Source: Gemmatimonadota bacterium (GTDB taxonomy: Bacteria; Gemmatimonadota; Gemmatimonadetes; Gemmatimonadales; Gemmatimonadaceae). From it: a DNA stretch of 64,000 nt. The stretch is taken from positions 118,191 through 182,190 of the forward strand of contig JACPPC010000006.1 in assembly GCA_016191225.1 (NCBI GenBank), in the 5' to 3' direction. The notes beneath the pieces are model-generated. The model saw only the letters and a list, made by a program, of their open reading frames with translations. It searched no databases and was not told the origin of the DNA. Shown here piece after piece: positions 1-8,647 of this stretch; positions within the stretch are counted from its first letter, which is position 1, and the number at the start of each line of letters is the position of its first letter. The translations under genes and the position numbers were made by a program.

Positions 1-471
1 GACGAGGAGGTCCGCCGCTTCAAGGCCGCGGTGCGTGATTCCACGGACACGCTCCGCCAAGCCGCGCCCTCGCGCGACGCCCTCGTGCGCGCTCTCGCCA
101 CCGCCGTCGCTCGCAACGATACGGCGAGGCTGCGCGCCCTCGCCATCGACCTCCGCGAGTTCGCCTGGCTCTACTATCCGACAAGCCGCTTTGCACATGA
201 CCCCTACTTCCTGAAGCCCGACGTCCTCTGGCTCCAGCTCACGGCAAACAGCGATCACGACGGCGGCGTCCTGCTGCGCAAGTATGGCGGGCGCCCCATG
301 CGTGTAGCGGCGGCCACCTGTCCGGGCGCGGCGCGGCGCGAGGGTCGCAACCTGCTCTGGGAGGGCTGCCGGCTCCGGTTGGAGGGGGACAGCGTCCCAC
401 GACAGTTCTTCGGCACGATCCTCGAGCGCGACGGACGGTTCAAGCTGGTCAGCCTCGCCAACAAGCTGTGA
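1..471 (+). CDS. Hypothetical protein, 5' end outside window
   Basis: The reading frame is open from base 1, so the visible 156 codons are the C-terminal part of a longer protein. A GTG at 31 is the first in-window start, but the ten codons before it are also open and coding-like. I recognise no family. The visible part is charged and has no signal peptide or membrane segment. It ends in a small beta-rich stretch (residues about 75-156) with two cysteines. The TGA at 469-471 overlaps a GTG at 468 that could open the following PstS frame, so the two genes may be cotranscribed. Function unknown. Confidence 0.6.
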   Translation, partial: DEEVRRFKAAVRDSTDTLRQAAPSRDALVRALATAVARNDTARLRALAIDLREFAWLYYPTSRFAHDPYFLKPDVLWLQLTANSDHDGGVLLRKYGGRPMRVAAATCPGAARREGRNLLWEGCRLRLEGDSVPRQFFGTILERDGRFKLVSLANKL

Positions 472-518
472 ACCGGCGCGGCCCTCACCGCGGCAGCCGA
501 GTGCGGTATCTTCCCGCG

Positions 519-1586
519 ATGCGACGCCACGGCCCAGGGACGCTCCTGCTCGTCGCCGGCGCGCTGCTCGGCTGCGGCCGCGGCGACAAGGCGCCACCGG
601 CCGGCGGCAGCCGGGCCATCGACCTCGCCGGGGCGGGGGCCACCTTCCCCTATCCCGTGCTCGCCCGGTGGTTCTCGGAGTACGCCGCCGCCTCGGGCGT
701 TCGCATCAACTACCGCAGCGTCGGCAGCGACTCGGGCATCCGCGAGCTGGCCGCCGGAACGGTCGACTTCGCGGCCTCCGAGGCCCCGGCGACCGATGCG
801 GAACTCGCCGGGCTGGCCGGCGGACCGGTGCTGCAGCTCCCCGTCGTGGCCGGCGCGGTAGCGGTCACGTACAACCTGCCGGAGGTCACCGCGCCGCTGA
901 ACCTGACCGGCGAGGCGCTGGCCGAGATCTTCCTCGGCCGCATCACCCGCTGGAACGACCGGCGTCTGCGGGCACTCAACCCGCTCGCGCCGCTCCCTGC
1001 GCAGCCGATCGGCGTCGTCACCCGCATCGACGGGAGCGGGACGACCTTCGTCGTGTCGCAGTTCCTCGCGGGCCTGAGCCCGCGCTGGGCGGCGGGCCCG
1101 GGCGTCGGCAAGCTGGTCGACTGGCCGGTCGGGAGCGGCGCGCACGGCAACGAGGGCGTCGCGGGGCAGGTCAAGCAGGTGGCGCACACCATCGGCTTCG
1201 TGGAACTCGCGTACGCCCGGCAGAACCGGCTGCCGGTGGCCTCCATCCGGAACCGGCGCCAGACTTTCGTCGCGCCGTCATCGGCCGCGGGGGCCGCGGC
1301 CGCCGTCGAGGTCCTGCACGCAGCGCCGGCGGGCGACGACCTGCGCATCCCGCTGGTGAATGCCGACGGCGAGGGAGTGTACCCCATCTGCTCGTTCACC
1401 TGGCTCCTGCTCTACCGGACACAGGCCGACCCGGCCCGCGGCCGAAAGCTGGCCGCGTTCGTGCGCTGGGCGCTGCGCGACGGTGGGCCGGGGGCGATCG
1501 CGCTCGACTACGCGCCCCTGCCCGCGCCCCTCGCGCGCCGCGTCGACCGCGCCCTCGACTCGCTGCGGCCCGGCCCCGGCGGCTGA
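519..1586 (+). CDS. pstS: PstS-type phosphate-binding lipoprotein
   Basis: Periplasmic solute-binding protein that captures orthophosphate, 355 aa from the chosen ATG. The N-terminus MRRHGPGTLLLVAGALLGC is a lipoprotein signal peptide ending in an LLGC lipobox, so it should be membrane-anchored. Phosphate-pocket motifs typical of PstS are visible: GAGATFPYP near the mature N-terminus, GSDSGIREL, DFAASEAP and DGSGTTF. A longer GTG start at 468 would overlap the upstream stop, but it gives an unusually long n-region. I prefer 519, which also sits 6 bases after a TATCTT -10-like box (507-512) with no Shine-Dalgarno. No pstC, pstA or pstB follows. The next genes are polyphosphate enzymes and a Pit transporter, so this is an orphan binding protein, or its permease lies elsewhere. 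Confidence 0.9.
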   Translation: MRRHGPGTLLLVAGALLGCGRGDKAPPAGGSRAIDLAGAGATFPYPVLARWFSEYAAASGVRINYRSVGSDSGIRELAAGTVDFAASEAPATDAELAGLAGGPVLQLPVVAGAVAVTYNLPEVTAPLNLTGEALAEIFLGRITRWNDRRLRALNPLAPLPAQPIGVVTRIDGSGTTFVVSQFLAGLSPRWAAGPGVGKLVDWPVGSGAHGNEGVAGQVKQVAHTIGFVELAYARQNRLPVASIRNRRQTFVAPSSAAGAAAAVEVLHAAPAGDDLRIPLVNADGEGVYPICSFTWLLLYRTQADPARGRKLAAFVRWALRDGGPGAIALDYAPLPAPLARRVDRALDSLRPGPGG

Positions 1587-1598
1587 TCGCGGCGGTCT

Positions 1599-1623
1599 AT
1601 GGACTGGCGCACGGCCAGTCCAT
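1599..1623 (+). terminator. Perfect 10-bp hairpin after pstS
   Basis: ATGGACTGGC and GCCAGTCCAT form a perfect 10-bp stem around the loop GCACG, starting 12 bases after the pstS stop codon. There is no T-run after it, so it is either a Rho-independent-like stop without a U tail or an RNA-stabilising hairpin. The first possible ATG of the next gene (1599) is the first base of this stem, which argues against that start. Confidence 0.5.
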
Positions 1624-1637
1624 TATCGTGCAGCCAG

Positions 1638-3272
1638 ATGGCCACGATCATTCGCGGGTCGCCCGCGGTTGACGCCTCGCCGCGACCGTACAAGGAGGAT
1701 GTCGAGAAGCGCATCGCCGCGATCGACATCGGCTCCAACTCGATCCGGCAGATCGTGGCCGACGTGTCGAGCACGGGCAGCATTCGCGTCGTCGATGAAA
1801 TGAAGGCCGCCCCGCGCCTCGGCGCGGGCCTCTCCGGGACCGGCAAGCTCGACCCCGCCGCCTGCGTCGCCGCGATCGACGCCGTCACCCGCATGGTGAC
1901 CCTCGCCCGGCACCTCGGCGCCAGGCGGATCGAGGCCGTCGCCACCAGCGCCGTGCGCGACGCCGAGAACGGCGCCACCTTCATCGACCAGCTCAAGAAG
2001 AGCGCCGGCATCCGCGTCAAGCTGCTGCGCGGCGAGGAGGAGGCGCGCCTCTCGTTCGTGAGCGCCGTGGCGCACTTCGACCTTGGCACCGGCCGGGCGG
2101 TGGTGATGGACATCGGCGGCGGCTCGCTCGAGCTGGCCCTCTCCGCCGACGGCCTCCTCGAGCGGCTCGTGACCCTCCCCTTCGGCACGATCCGGATGAG
2201 CGAGAAGTTCCTGCGCCCCGACGCGACCTTCAAGCGCGTCCGGAAGCTGCGCAAGTTCATGCGCGACGACATCCGGCGGTCCCTCCCTGTGCGCGACTGG
2301 CGCGGCGCCCGGCTGATCGGCTCGGGGGGCACGTTCACGAACCTGGCCGGGATGGTCCTCGCCCGGCAGGGCGTGCAGACCGCCCGCTCCGTGCACGGCA
2401 CCCGCGTCGCCCGCGAGGACCTCGAGCACATGCTCGACATCCTCCAGGAGATGTCGGCCGCCGAGCGCGCCGCCGTGCCGGGGCTCAACCCGGCCCGTGC
2501 CGACATCATCGTGGCCGGCCTCTGCGTCGCCGCCGAGGTGATGGCCCGCCTCGAGGCCCGGGCCCTCTTCGCCTCCGGCTACGGCATTCGCGAGGGGCTC
2601 CTCCTCGAGACGGCCAGGGTCACCCCCGCCGTCACCGACCCCGGCCAGGCCCGCGAGCGGTCGGTGCGCGAGTTCGCCGAGCGCTGCCGCTACGAGGAGC
2701 CGCACGCGCGGCACGTGCAGAAGCTGTCGCTCCAGCTGTTCGACGCGATCGGGGCGCGGCTCGGCTGCGACGCCGCCGACCGCCGCGTGCTCTCCGACGC
2801 GGCCTTGCTGCACGACATCGGCTACCACATCAACTACGACAAGCACCACAAGCACTCGTACCACCTGATCCTGCACGCCGACCTGCTCGGCGTGACCCCC
2901 TCGGAACAGGTGCTGATCGCCAACGTGGCCCGCTACCACCGCGGCTCGCCGCCGAGCAAGAAACACGAGGAGTACGGCTCCCTCGAGGTCAGCCTGCGCA
3001 AGCGCATCAAGCGGCTGTCGGCGATCCTGCGCGTGGCCGACGGCTTCGACCGCGGGCACGTGGGTGGCGTCCGGGAGCTCCGCGTCCGCTGGCTCGAGCG
3101 GGCCCTCCGCATCACGCCGGTCGCCGCGCCACGCGCCGTGCTTCGGCTCGAGCTCTGGGGGGCGACCCGCAAGAAGGACCTGCTCGCCGACGTCGTGGGC
3201 GTCCCCGTGGAGATCATCGGCCCCGACGGGCGCCCGGTCGAGGTGCGCACCGACGAGGCGGGCGGGGACTAG
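1638..3272 (+). CDS. ppx: Ppx/GppA exopolyphosphatase with C-terminal HD domain
   Basis: Hydrolyses terminal phosphates of polyphosphate and/or the gamma-phosphate of pppGpp; the family covers both. About 544 aa, close to E. coli Ppx (513). The N-terminal ASKHA fold starts with AAIDIGSNSIR (phosphate 1), continues with ATSAVRDAENG, LRGEEEARLSF and DIGGGSLEL (phosphate 2), and has the GSGGTFTNLA loop. The C-terminal HD-type domain shows DAALLHDIGYHINYDKHHKHS, a plausible metal-binding His/Asp cluster. The start is uncertain: an ATG at 1599 lies inside a hairpin, so I use 1638. An AAGGAGG sequence at 1692-1698 precedes only an out-of-frame ATG. It is convergent with ppk with six bases between stops, pairing synthesis and breakdown of polyphosphate. 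Confidence 0.9.
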   Translation: MATIIRGSPAVDASPRPYKEDVEKRIAAIDIGSNSIRQIVADVSSTGSIRVVDEMKAAPRLGAGLSGTGKLDPAACVAAIDAVTRMVTLARHLGARRIEAVATSAVRDAENGATFIDQLKKSAGIRVKLLRGEEEARLSFVSAVAHFDLGTGRAVVMDIGGGSLELALSADGLLERLVTLPFGTIRMSEKFLRPDATFKRVRKLRKFMRDDIRRSLPVRDWRGARLIGSGGTFTNLAGMVLARQGVQTARSVHGTRVAREDLEHMLDILQEMSAAERAAVPGLNPARADIIVAGLCVAAEVMARLEARALFASGYGIREGLLLETARVTPAVTDPGQARERSVREFAERCRYEEPHARHVQKLSLQLFDAIGARLGCDAADRRVLSDAALLHDIGYHINYDKHHKHSYHLILHADLLGVTPSEQVLIANVARYHRGSPPSKKHEEYGSLEVSLRKRIKRLSAILRVADGFDRGHVGGVRELRVRWLERALRITPVAAPRAVLRLELWGATRKKDLLADVVGVPVEIIGPDGRPVEVRTDEAGGD

Positions 3273-3278
3273 CCGGCC

Positions 3279-5456
3279 CTACAGCGGCCGCACCGTCGGC
3301 CGCTTCTGCTGCTTCTTCTTCTTCGGCGGGGCCGGCGCCGGCTGGTCGAGCACCGCCGGCATCGCGCCGCTGGTGCGCGCCATCCCCCAGCTCTCGCGCA
3401 GCAGCTGCAGGTGCGTCCCACGCTCCGGCTCGGCCCCCGGCGTCCGCTGCTGGTAGCTCCCGTCGGCCCGCAGGTCCCACGCCTGCCGGTTGTCGGCCAG
3501 GCACACGTCGAGCACCCGGCGCAGGCGCGGGTGCAGCGCCGCGTCGTCCACCGGCGCCACCACTTCCACCCGCCGGTCGAGGTTGCGCGGCATCCAGTCC
3601 GCCGACCCGAACCAGTACTCCGGCTGCGCGTCGTTCTGGAAGAACCAGATCCGCGAGTGCTCGAGGAACCGCCCGATCACGCTTACGATCCGGATCCGGT
3701 CGCTGGTGCCGGGAATCCCCGGGCGCAGGCAGCAGATGCCGCGGATGATCAGGTCGATCTCCACCCCCGCGATCGACGCCCGGTACAGCGCGTCGATGAT
3801 GTCCACGTCCACCAGCGCGTTCATCTTGGCGATGATCCGCGACGGAAGTCCCGCCTTCGCGTTCGTCGTCTCCCGCTCGATCATCTCGAGAAACCGGCCC
3901 CGCATGTTGGCCGGCGCCACCAGCAGCTTGCGGTACAGCCGCTGCCGCGAGTATCCCGTGAGCGAGTTGAACAGGTCCGTCAGGTCCGCGCCGAGGCTCG
4001 GGCTGCAGCTGAACAGCCCCACGTCGGTGTAGACGCGCGCCGTCCGCGAGTTGTAGTTCCCCGTGCCGATGTGCACGTAGCGCCGGATCCCGTCGGCCTC
4101 CTTGCGCACCACCAGCGCCGTCTTGGCGTGCGTCTTGAGCCCCGGCAGGCCGTACGTCACGTGCACGCCGTAGCTCTCCAGCGTCCGCGCCCACGTGATG
4201 TTGTTGGCCTCGTCAAACCGCGCCTGCAGTTCCACCAGCACCGCCACCTGCTTGCCGCGCTGCGCCGCCTCGGTCAGGGCGCGCACCAGCGCCGTCTCGC
4301 CGCTCGTCCGGTACAGCGTCAGCTTGATCGCCAGCACCTGCGGGTCCGTCGCCGCCTCGTCGATGAAGCGCTCCACCGTGCTGCCGAAGCTGTCGAACGG
4401 GTGGTGCACCAGCAGGTCGCGCTCCCGGATCACGTCGAACATCGACTTCGACTCGTCGCGCACCTCCACCGGCGTGACCGGCGTGAACGGCGGGTCGCGC
4501 AGCTCCGCGATGTCGAGCATCGCGATGGCCATCAGGTCGCCAAGCTCGAGCAGCGAGCCCGACGCATGCACGTCGCGCGGCGAGAGCGGCGCCACCGGGT
4601 CGTCCGTCTCGTGCAGCTCCGTTGCCAGCAGCTCCCGCAGCTCCGGCGGCATTCCGTCCTGCACTTCGAGGCGTACGACCTCGCCGAAGCGCCGCCGGAA
4701 CACCTGCTCCTCGATCGTCGACAGCAGGTCCTCGTTCTCCTCGATGCTGCCCAGGTCGAGGTCGCTGTACCGTGTGATCCGGAAGGCGTGCCAGCCGAGG
4801 ATCTCCATCCCCGGGAACAGCGAGCCGAGGTTCGCCCCGATCACCTCCTCCAGCGGCACGAACTGGTGCGGCCGGCCGAACGGCACCCATCGCGGCAGGC
4901 TCTTCGGCACTTTCACCCGCGCGAATTGCTCCACGCCGCGGTCAGGGTCGCGCAGCCGCACCGCCAGCGACAGGGACAGGTTGGAGATGTACGGAAAGGG
5001 GTGCCCAGGATCGACCGCCATCGGCGTCAGCACCGGAAACACCTGCGCCTCGAAGAACTCGTCCACTGTCTGCCACTCGGCCGGCGACAGCTCGGACATC
5101 TTCACCAGCCGCACCCCCCGCTCCGCCAGCGCCGGGAAGATCAGCTGCTCCAGGCAGTGGCGCTGCATCGCCAGCAGCTCGCCCACCCGCAAGTGGATCC
5201 GGTCGAGCACTTCCTGCGGGGAGATGCCGTCGGCAGCGGGCGTCAGCACCCCGGCGGCGACCTGGCGGCGAAGCCCCGCCACCCGGACCATGAAGAACTC
5301 GTCCAGGTTCGTGCTGAATATCGACGCGAACTTGAGGCGCTCGAGCAGCGCGTTGCGCTCGTCGGCGGCCTCGTGCAGCACGCGCGCGTTGAACTCGAGC
5401 CATGAGAGCTCTCGGTTCAGGTACAGCGCGGGCGTCGGGTAGCTGTCGGTGGTCAT
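3279..5456 (-). CDS. ppk: Polyphosphate kinase (PPK1)
   Basis: Reversibly makes polyphosphate from ATP at the membrane. The predicted 725 aa is slightly longer than E. coli PPK1 (688). The N-domain opens with LYLNRELSWLEFNARVL. Two phospholipase-D-like domains carry the catalytic histidines: His462 in HIGTGNYN (autophosphorylated in E. coli) and His600 in HSRIWFFQND. GADWMPRN-type ends and the RRVEV strand are also present. The C-terminus ends in a Lys/Pro tail (PPKKKKQQKRP), which is unusual and may bind polyanions. I chose the ATG at 5456 over a TTG at 5471 because family N-termini start close to the LNRELSW motif. A candidate promoter lies about 75 bases upstream. It belongs to a phosphate island running on the minus strand. 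Confidence 0.95.
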   Translation of the reverse strand: MTTDSYPTPALYLNRELSWLEFNARVLHEAADERNALLERLKFASIFSTNLDEFFMVRVAGLRRQVAAGVLTPAADGISPQEVLDRIHLRVGELLAMQRHCLEQLIFPALAERGVRLVKMSELSPAEWQTVDEFFEAQVFPVLTPMAVDPGHPFPYISNLSLSLAVRLRDPDRGVEQFARVKVPKSLPRWVPFGRPHQFVPLEEVIGANLGSLFPGMEILGWHAFRITRYSDLDLGSIEENEDLLSTIEEQVFRRRFGEVVRLEVQDGMPPELRELLATELHETDDPVAPLSPRDVHASGSLLELGDLMAIAMLDIAELRDPPFTPVTPVEVRDESKSMFDVIRERDLLVHHPFDSFGSTVERFIDEAATDPQVLAIKLTLYRTSGETALVRALTEAAQRGKQVAVLVELQARFDEANNITWARTLESYGVHVTYGLPGLKTHAKTALVVRKEADGIRRYVHIGTGNYNSRTARVYTDVGLFSCSPSLGADLTDLFNSLTGYSRQRLYRKLLVAPANMRGRFLEMIERETTNAKAGLPSRIIAKMNALVDVDIIDALYRASIAGVEIDLIIRGICCLRPGIPGTSDRIRIVSVIGRFLEHSRIWFFQNDAQPEYWFGSADWMPRNLDRRVEVVAPVDDAALHPRLRRVLDVCLADNRQAWDLRADGSYQQRTPGAEPERGTHLQLLRESWGMARTSGAMPAVLDQPAPAPPKKKKQQKRPTVRPL

Positions 5457-5530
5457 CGGTCCGGGAGACAACGCGACGCCCGGGGCATGGTGAGGCTCGC
5501 CGCGGACGTCGTGAGTGGTGCTGCTCGTAA

Positions 5531-5559
5531 AGCTTACCCGCCGCGCCAGCGCCAGTCCA
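5531..5559 (-). promoter_or_regulatory. Candidate sigma-70-type promoter of ppk
   Basis: On the minus strand TGGACT (-35, 5559-5554), a 17-base spacer and TAAGCT (-10, 5536-5531) precede ppk and give a leader of roughly 70 bases. The match is moderate. The surrounding 215-base gap between ppk and the porin gene also has a CGTAA/TTACG mini-repeat at 5621-5634. No recognisable Pho box was seen. Confidence 0.35.
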
Positions 5560-5671
5560 GCGAATGAGGGAGACCCGCCACAGGGCCACCCCGACGATCC
5601 GGCGCCACAACCTCTTGCGTCGTAATGTCTTACGCTTTGGCGTGGCCTGTTGTAACACTACCGCAATCCGG

Positions 5672-6877
5672 CTAGAAGGTCACCAGCCAGTGGACGAACC
5701 ACGTTGTCTGGGACGGGGGCTGTGCCGCCGGGAGATAGTTGCTGAAGCTTTGGCTTTGGTAGTCGAGCGTGATCGTATTGTTGCGGTTCGGATCCCAGAA
5801 CACGCCCGCCACCCAGTGCTGCTGGCTCGGGGTGCGCCCGCCCGCCCCGACCGCCCCGGTCCGGGGCACGAACTCGTCATGCCGCACGAGCAGTCCCCAC
5901 GGCGACTTCCCGGTCCGGTCGAGCCACTCCGCCGGCCGAACCGACACATACTCCGAGACGACCGTGCCCGCGCTGTCGGCCAGCACCAGCGGGCTGGCCG
6001 CCGTGTTCGCGCCGGCCTCGAAGGTCTCGCGGCGCACCCCGTAGTCGAGCGCCACCGTGAGTCGGCGATCGTGGTTGCCGACGAGGATTCCCCAGCGGTC
6101 GTTGCGCAGCCGATCGGAGACCGGCCCCAGGGTGGCCGGTGCGGCATCGGCCTGGTGGGTGCTCGCGTTCGCGCCGGCCGAAATCCAGGGAGAGATCGTG
6201 AGCGTGCTGAACAGGTGCTTCCCGCTGGCGAACGGCGTCAGCGACAGGCGCAGCGCGAGATCCTGGAACCGGTTCGTCTCCGCCGACACGAACCCCGACC
6301 CGTTGGTGACCGTGGCGTACGCCTCGCCGAGCTTGCCCGGCAGCGTCACCAGCAGCGCCGCCCCCAAGTCGGACGACGGAAAGAACCCGTACATCTCGAC
6401 GTCGGTCGTGCCGAGTGCGCGGGGCCAGAACGTCTCGTAGTGGTCGATCGCGATGGTGTGCACCATGCCGACGCGCGCCGCGGCGTTGAATCCCGCCAGG
6501 CCGCCGATGTCGTGCAGAAAGTCGAACTGCACGTAGGTGTACTTGAGGCGGATCGTCCATCCCGAGTAGTAGCCCGACACCGGCTGCTGGAAGACGTCGG
6601 TCGTCACCCGCACGCTGGCGTCCTCCCCCGCCGGCATCCGGAAGGTCAGGTACACCCGGTCAAGGTTGAACTGCGACCGCGGCTGCCCGCCGTTCGCGGC
6701 CCGGGTCGCCGAGTCGGTCCGGTACATGTAGTTGCCGAACATCAGCCCCGAGAAGTCGAGCGGGGACGCGGCTGGGCGCGCCACGGAGTCGCGCGCCTGC
6801 GCCGGCGACGCGCCCGGGAGGCCCGCGAGGAGGATGAGCGAGGCCGCGCATCGCGCGGCGTGGCGCCTGGTCGACAT
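5672..6877 (-). CDS. Outer-membrane beta-barrel porin-like protein
   Basis: Predicted 401-aa secreted outer-membrane protein. Residues 1-28 form a signal peptide (ASLILLAGLPGASPAQA). The rest alternates hydrophobic and polar residues as in antiparallel beta strands, such as FSGLMFGNYMYR, FNLDRVYLTFRMP and LKYTYVQFDF. The chain ends in WFVHWLVTF, with the terminal phenylalanine expected for a BAM-assembled barrel. It resembles phosphate-selective or general porins in layout, but I cannot assign the solute from sequence. It lies between pit and ppk on the same strand, which suggests that phosphate or polyphosphate uptake across the outer membrane is its job. Confidence 0.75.
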   Translation of the reverse strand: MSTRRHAARCAASLILLAGLPGASPAQARDSVARPAASPLDFSGLMFGNYMYRTDSATRAANGGQPRSQFNLDRVYLTFRMPAGEDASVRVTTDVFQQPVSGYYSGWTIRLKYTYVQFDFLHDIGGLAGFNAAARVGMVHTIAIDHYETFWPRALGTTDVEMYGFFPSSDLGAALLVTLPGKLGEAYATVTNGSGFVSAETNRFQDLALRLSLTPFASGKHLFSTLTISPWISAGANASTHQADAAPATLGPVSDRLRNDRWGILVGNHDRRLTVALDYGVRRETFEAGANTAASPLVLADSAGTVVSEYVSVRPAEWLDRTGKSPWGLLVRHDEFVPRTGAVGAGGRTPSQQHWVAGVFWDPNRNNTITLDYQSQSFSNYLPAAQPPSQTTWFVHWLVTF

Positions 6878-6920
6878 GGTGGGGGTGGGCGAGCCGACAA
6901 TCTACCGGCACGCCGCACCG

Positions 6921-6942
6921 CCCGACGCCCCCCCCCGTCGGG
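6921..6942. terminator. CCCGACG/CGTCGGG hairpin with C9 loop run
   Basis: A 7-bp perfect stem (6921-6927 with 6936-6942) surrounds a loop made only of C, so the plus strand has nine consecutive C at 6928-6936. It sits in the 69-base gap between pit and the porin gene. It may be a terminator-like or processing hairpin; no T-run follows on the minus strand. Confidence 0.4.
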
Positions 6943-6946
6943 GACC

Positions 6947-7990
6947 CTACAACGGATGGATGGCTTGCAGGATCGTGAGGAAGATCGCCGCCATCACCGC
7001 CGTCGCCGGGATGGTGAGGATCCATGCCCACACGATCCGGCCCGCCAGGCCCCACCGAACCGCCCGCAGCCGCTGCGTCGCTCCCACGCCGACGATCGAG
7101 CCGGTGATCGTGTGCGTGGTGCTCACCGGGATCCCGAACTGCGACGCGCCCAGAATCACGACCGCCCCTCCCGTCTCGGCGCAGAAGCCGCCCACGGGGC
7201 GGAGCTTCGTGATCCGCGAGCCCATCGTGTTCACGATCCGCCACCCCCCGAACAGGGTCCCGAGCGAGATCGAGGTGTACGCGGCCACCTCGACCCAGAG
7301 CGGGATCGTCCTGGCGTCGGCGTGGTAGAGGAAGTGCTGCCACCCCGTCTCGCCGGCGAATTGCGGCGCCACCGACACCAGCAGCCCCACGATGATTCCC
7401 ATCGTCTTCTGCGCGTCGTTGCCGCCGTGCGACAGCGAGAGGAGCGCCGAGCTGATCAGCTGGCCCGGGCGGAACATCCGGTCGACCCGCGCCGGCGACG
7501 CCTTCCGGAACAGGTTCAGCACCACGAGCATCAGCAGGTAGCCGAACAGCGAGCCAAGGAGCGGGGAGACGGCGATCGCCGACAACGTCTGGGCCCACTT
7601 GCTGCCATGCCCAACCGCCAGCGCGCTCAATCCCGCCTTCGCCATCCCCGCCCCGGCGAGGCCGCCAATCAGGGCGTGCGACGAGCTCGAGGGGATGCCG
7701 AACCACCACGTCACCAGGTTCCAGGTGATCGCCCCCAGCAGCGCCGCGCAGATCACGTTTGGCGTGACGATCGCCGGGTCGATGAAGCCGCTCGCCACCG
7801 CCTTGGCGACCGCCGTCTTGATCACGAACAGCGCCGAAAAGTTGAAGAAGGCCGCCCAGCAGACCGCGGCGAACGGGCTCAGCACCCGGGTCCCCACGAT
7901 CGTCGCGATCGAGTTCGCGGAATCGTGGAAGCCGTTGATGAAGTCGAAGACCAGCGCGACGACGATGATGGCGAGGACGTACGTGACCAC
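6947..7990 (-). CDS. pit: Pit-family low-affinity inorganic phosphate transporter
   Basis: Inner-membrane symporter for metal-phosphate complexes, 347 aa with about ten hydrophobic helices. Both Pit/PHO4 signature repeats are present: GFHDSANSIATIVGTRVLSP near residue 20 and GGNDAQKTMGII in the second half, plus SSSSHALIGG and VSTTHTITGSIVGVG re-entrant segments. The GTG start at 7990 lies four bases after the TGA of the PhoU-like gene, fixing the start and implying translational coupling. DUF47-Pit pairs are common, and the DUF47 protein is thought to modulate Pit. Confidence 0.93.
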   Translation of the reverse strand: MVTYVLAIIVVALVFDFINGFHDSANSIATIVGTRVLSPFAAVCWAAFFNFSALFVIKTAVAKAVASGFIDPAIVTPNVICAALLGAITWNLVTWWFGIPSSSSHALIGGLAGAGMAKAGLSALAVGHGSKWAQTLSAIAVSPLLGSLFGYLLMLVVLNLFRKASPARVDRMFRPGQLISSALLSLSHGGNDAQKTMGIIVGLLVSVAPQFAGETGWQHFLYHADARTIPLWVEVAAYTSISLGTLFGGWRIVNTMGSRITKLRPVGGFCAETGGAVVILGASQFGIPVSTTHTITGSIVGVGATQRLRAVRWGLAGRIVWAWILTIPATAVMAAIFLTILQAIHPL

Positions 7991-7994
7991 GGGA

Positions 7995-8606
7995 TCAGCT
8001 GTTCTTGAGCGAGATGCTCTCCAGGACGTTCGCCACGTCCTCACACTCGTCGATCGCAGACTCGATCTTGTCGTACAACTCCTTCCACTTGATCACCTCG
8101 ATCGGGTCGGGCTTTCCCTCGAACAGCGCCCCCACCGCCTCGGCGTACACCTGGTCCCCCTCCTCCTCCAGGCGCTTGACCTCCTGCCCCGACTTCACCA
8201 CGTCGGCCCGGCGGCGCATGTCGGCCACCGCACGCTCGATCACGATCGCCGACCGGTTCAGCACGTCGGCCAGCCGGTGCGCCGGCTCCCGGATCTCGGT
8301 GATCCGGAAGAGGTGCGCCCGCCGGGCCGTGCCGTCCACGAGGTCGACCACGTTGTCGATCCGGTACGCGAGGAGGTGGATGTCCTCGCGGTCCATCGGC
8401 GTCACGAAGCTCTTGTCGAGGCGGGCGATAACCTCGCGCGTCAGGTCGTCGGCCTCGTGCTCGATCGCCTTGATCTCGTTCACGAACTGCTCGAGGCGGT
8501 CGGGCTGCACGAACATCTCGCTCAGCAGCTTCGTCGAGTTCGTCATGCGGCGCGCGAGCTCGCCGAACAGCTCGAAGAATCCTTCGTCGCGGGGGATCAG
8601 GCGCAC
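7995..8606 (-). CDS. PhoU-like DUF47 protein, Pit accessory
   Basis: 203-aa all-helical cytoplasmic protein of the DUF47/PhoU-like family (TIGR00153 type). The visible motifs are EIKAIEHEADDLTREVIARL, DREDIHLLAYRIDNVVDLVD and the C-terminal ESAIDECEDVANVLESI, whose acidic E/D..H clusters bind metals in PhoU proteins. I chose the GTG at 8606 because AGGAG lies 11 bases upstream and because the chain then begins at the family's usual start, RLIPRDEGFFELF. Longer in-frame extensions run through deoC antisense sequence and are not real. It is followed at once by pit, and is probably cotranscribed with deoC 41 bases upstream. Confidence 0.9.
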   Translation of the reverse strand: MRLIPRDEGFFELFGELARRMTNSTKLLSEMFVQPDRLEQFVNEIKAIEHEADDLTREVIARLDKSFVTPMDREDIHLLAYRIDNVVDLVDGTARRAHLFRITEIREPAHRLADVLNRSAIVIERAVADMRRRADVVKSGQEVKRLEEEGDQVYAEAVGALFEGKPDPIEVIKWKELYDKIESAIDECEDVANVLESISLKNS

Positions 8607-8647
8607 GTGTGCCGCGTCTCCTGTGGGGCGTGAGGGCGCATCGGGGG

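Noticed and set aside
1599..1637. ATG 1599 as start of ppx
   Set aside because: It is the first base of a perfect 10-bp hairpin and has no ribosome site; the conserved domain begins much later.
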